This document shows, piece after piece, positions 62,703 through 64,000 of a stretch of 64,000 bases of DNA (its first letter is position 1; each line of letters begins with the position of its first letter). Origin of the DNA: Methylophilus sp. 42 (GTDB lineage Bacteria; Pseudomonadota; Gammaproteobacteria; Burkholderiales; Methylophilaceae); contig NZ_KB913031.1 in the NCBI RefSeq assembly GCF_000384155.1, forward strand, positions 2,784,961-2,848,960, read 5' to 3'. Both the position numbers and the translations under genes were made by a program. The notes beneath the pieces were generated by a model that saw only the letters and a list, made by a program, of their open reading frames with translations, was not told the DNA's origin and searched no databases.

Positions 62703-63074
62703 TTAGAGCTGCGCGTCGTAAGCCGGCTGGTCCAGCAAAGACGCCACACCACTGGCATCAGGCGCCAGCTTGAATAACCAGGTAGCGTACGGATGATCGT
62801 TGATCTTCTCCGGCGAAGACAGTGCTTCTTCATTAATGGCCTGTACTACGCCGGACAAAGGCGCATAAATATCCGAGCCTGTTTTGACCGACTCAATCAA
62901 GCCACACACACTGAATTGTTCCACGGACTGGCCGACTTTTGGCGGATCCACAAACACCACATCACCCAGCATATTCTGTGCGTAATCAGTGATCCCGACC
63001 AACCATGCCCCATCTTCGGACTGAGCAGCCCATGTGTGGTCTTTAGAAAAGAAGTATTTCAAGCCTGCTGACAT
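62703..63074 (-). CDS. gcvH: Glycine cleavage system H protein
   Basis: A 123-residue H protein: the lipoyl site is Lys64 in ESVKTGSDIYAP, with DHTWA near the N-terminus and EKINDHPY after it. It carries the aminomethyl group between P, T and L proteins; the other gcv genes are not in the window. The sequence looks like a GcvH-type lipoyl carrier; some short-form H-like proteins act with lipoate-dependent sulfur enzymes, but no such neighbours occur here. Confidence 0.9.
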   Translation of the reverse strand: MSAGLKYFFSKDHTWAAQSEDGAWLVGITDYAQNMLGDVVFVDPPKVGQSVEQFSVCGLIESVKTGSDIYAPLSGVVQAINEEALSSPEKINDHPYATWLFKLAPDASGVASLLDQPAYDAQL

Positions 63075-63252
63075 ATGATTTAAAAATCAAAAGTTTAGTA
63101 GATAATTATTGTGCCACAGTCTGCGAAACGCGCCAAAACTTATTCAGGTAAGTCAAAAAGCGGTTTAATTTTTTACACGAAAAAATTGCGATAAGTGATT
63201 GACTCTGAATAATAACTGGGCAATAATGAGTCGGGTTTTCGGAAGGTTGATT

Positions 63253-64000
63253 ATGAGTTTTTACAAGCATTGCCTTAAAGTGTTGCTAATGTGTTCCATC
63301 GCTTTTGCACCTGCGGGTCAAGCCATAGCAAAGTCACCTTCTAAAAAACAGACCGTTTCTGCCGCCAAGAGCAAGAAATACAGCACGCGATCCTCACAAT
63401 ACCGCGTCAACCCGGAAAAAACCAAATCCATGCGCCCGGTTAAACTGCATGCGCATGCCAGAAAATCAGCCAGACCTGCGATTGATGCAGAAATGTTTGA
63501 TTCTTTCGAAGGTAAATCCGGTAGCCATGGCAACCTGTCCATCGCCTCCACCAAAGCGCTGGTGATGAACCAGAACACGCACGAAATCATTTATTCCAAA
63601 AATCTGGATACGCCGACACCCATCGCCTCAGTGACCAAACTGATGACTGCCATGGTGGTGCTAGATGCAAAACTGAATTTGAATGACCAGGTCTCGATTA
63701 CTGAAATGGACGTGGATTACCTGAAAGGCACCTCTTCACGCCTGCCGGTTGGCACCACCATGACGCGTGAAGATATGCTGAACCTGGCATTGATCGCTTC
63801 AGAGAATCGCGCCGCCTCTGCACTGGCAACCAACTACCCGGGCGGCAAAGCGCGCTTTATTCAAGACATGAATGCCAAGGCTGCCAGCCTGGGCATGATG
63901 AACACCCATTTTGAAGATTCTACCGGCCTCACCAGCAACAACGTGTCTACGGCCATGGACCTGGCAAAAATGGTACACGCGGCTTATCAATACCCATTGA
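63253..64000 (+). CDS. pbpG: D-alanyl-D-alanine endopeptidase/carboxypeptidase (PBP7-like), 3'-truncated
   Basis: The frame is open from ATG 63253 to the window end, giving 249 residues of a longer protein. A signal peptide (~1-26, GQAIAKS) and a Lys/Ser/Arg-rich linker (~27-85) precede the SxxK transpeptidase-like domain: SVTK (Ser126 to Lys129), SEN (183-185) and KxNxxxxxD-type spacing. The KTG box lies beyond the edge. It trims peptidoglycan cross-links; whether it is a PBP7 endopeptidase or another class C-type enzyme cannot be settled without the C-terminus. Confidence 0.88.
   Translation, partial: MSFYKHCLKVLLMCSIAFAPAGQAIAKSPSKKQTVSAAKSKKYSTRSSQYRVNPEKTKSMRPVKLHAHARKSARPAIDAEMFDSFEGKSGSHGNLSIASTKALVMNQNTHEIIYSKNLDTPTPIASVTKLMTAMVVLDAKLNLNDQVSITEMDVDYLKGTSSRLPVGTTMTREDMLNLALIASENRAASALATNYPGGKARFIQDMNAKAASLGMMNTHFEDSTGLTSNNVSTAMDLAKMVHAAYQYPL

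Overview
The window looks like a chromosome segment from a betaproteobacterial methylotroph of the Methylophilaceae type (Methylophilus/Methylotenera-like). This rests on the core gene orders (rpoD-dnaG-yqeY-rpsU // tsaD, rpsP-rimM-trmD-rplS, ruvCAB-ybgC-tolQRAB-pal-cpoB-queE-queC), on the protein styles, and on a fused SoxYZ-like carrier of the kind associated with quinoprotein dehydrogenases. The genus is inferred, not proven.

Layout. 1-9.6 kb: the 3' part of a TadG-like gene, then small accessory genes (SDR-like oxidoreductase, PilZ protein, rnk, LysR regulator, small membrane proteins, cytochrome b561), then a compact arsenic operon arsR-arsI-acr3-arsC with palindromic sites in front, and a small P-loop kinase. 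9.6-32 kb: an accessory, visibly A+T-richer region. It holds a bufferin operon (bufA, a bufB-bufC fusion, a doxX-type bufD), an HxlR/SnoaL pair, DUF2127 and unknown membrane proteins, a Fur-box-preceded TonB siderophore receptor with a PepSY-type membrane protein, a MORN/TonB-like protein, a LysR-SDR-SDR-quinone reductase-monooxygenase cluster, MarR+DUF1398, a stand-alone ccoN, and a MocR regulator. 32-64 kb: conserved housekeeping genes, nearly all on the minus strand, ending in a truncated D,D-peptidase gene.

The most unusual structure lies in 9.6-32 kb. Six same-orientation copies of one sequence, the intrinsic terminator that follows the tRNA-Ile(CAU) gene beside rpoD, divide the region into segments. 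Three of the distal copies also carry the 3' part of that tRNA, and one is a 91-bp copy starting exactly at the anticodon loop. This is what serial site-specific integration at the tRNA 3' end would leave, yet no integrase is visible. A second family of roughly 100-130 bp imperfectly palindromic repeats, in the same region only, sits at or near the 3' ends of minus-strand genes and is reminiscent of integron attC sites. Between folB and xerD there is also a 549-bp MITE-like element with imperfect terminal inverted repeats of about 55 bp.

Functional themes are metal and metalloid handling (arsenic efflux, MNIO-based bufferin metallophore, ferric siderophore uptake), redox regulation, and a large housekeeping block for transcription initiation, replication priming, ribosome biogenesis, recombination, envelope integrity (Tol-Pal) and tRNA modification.
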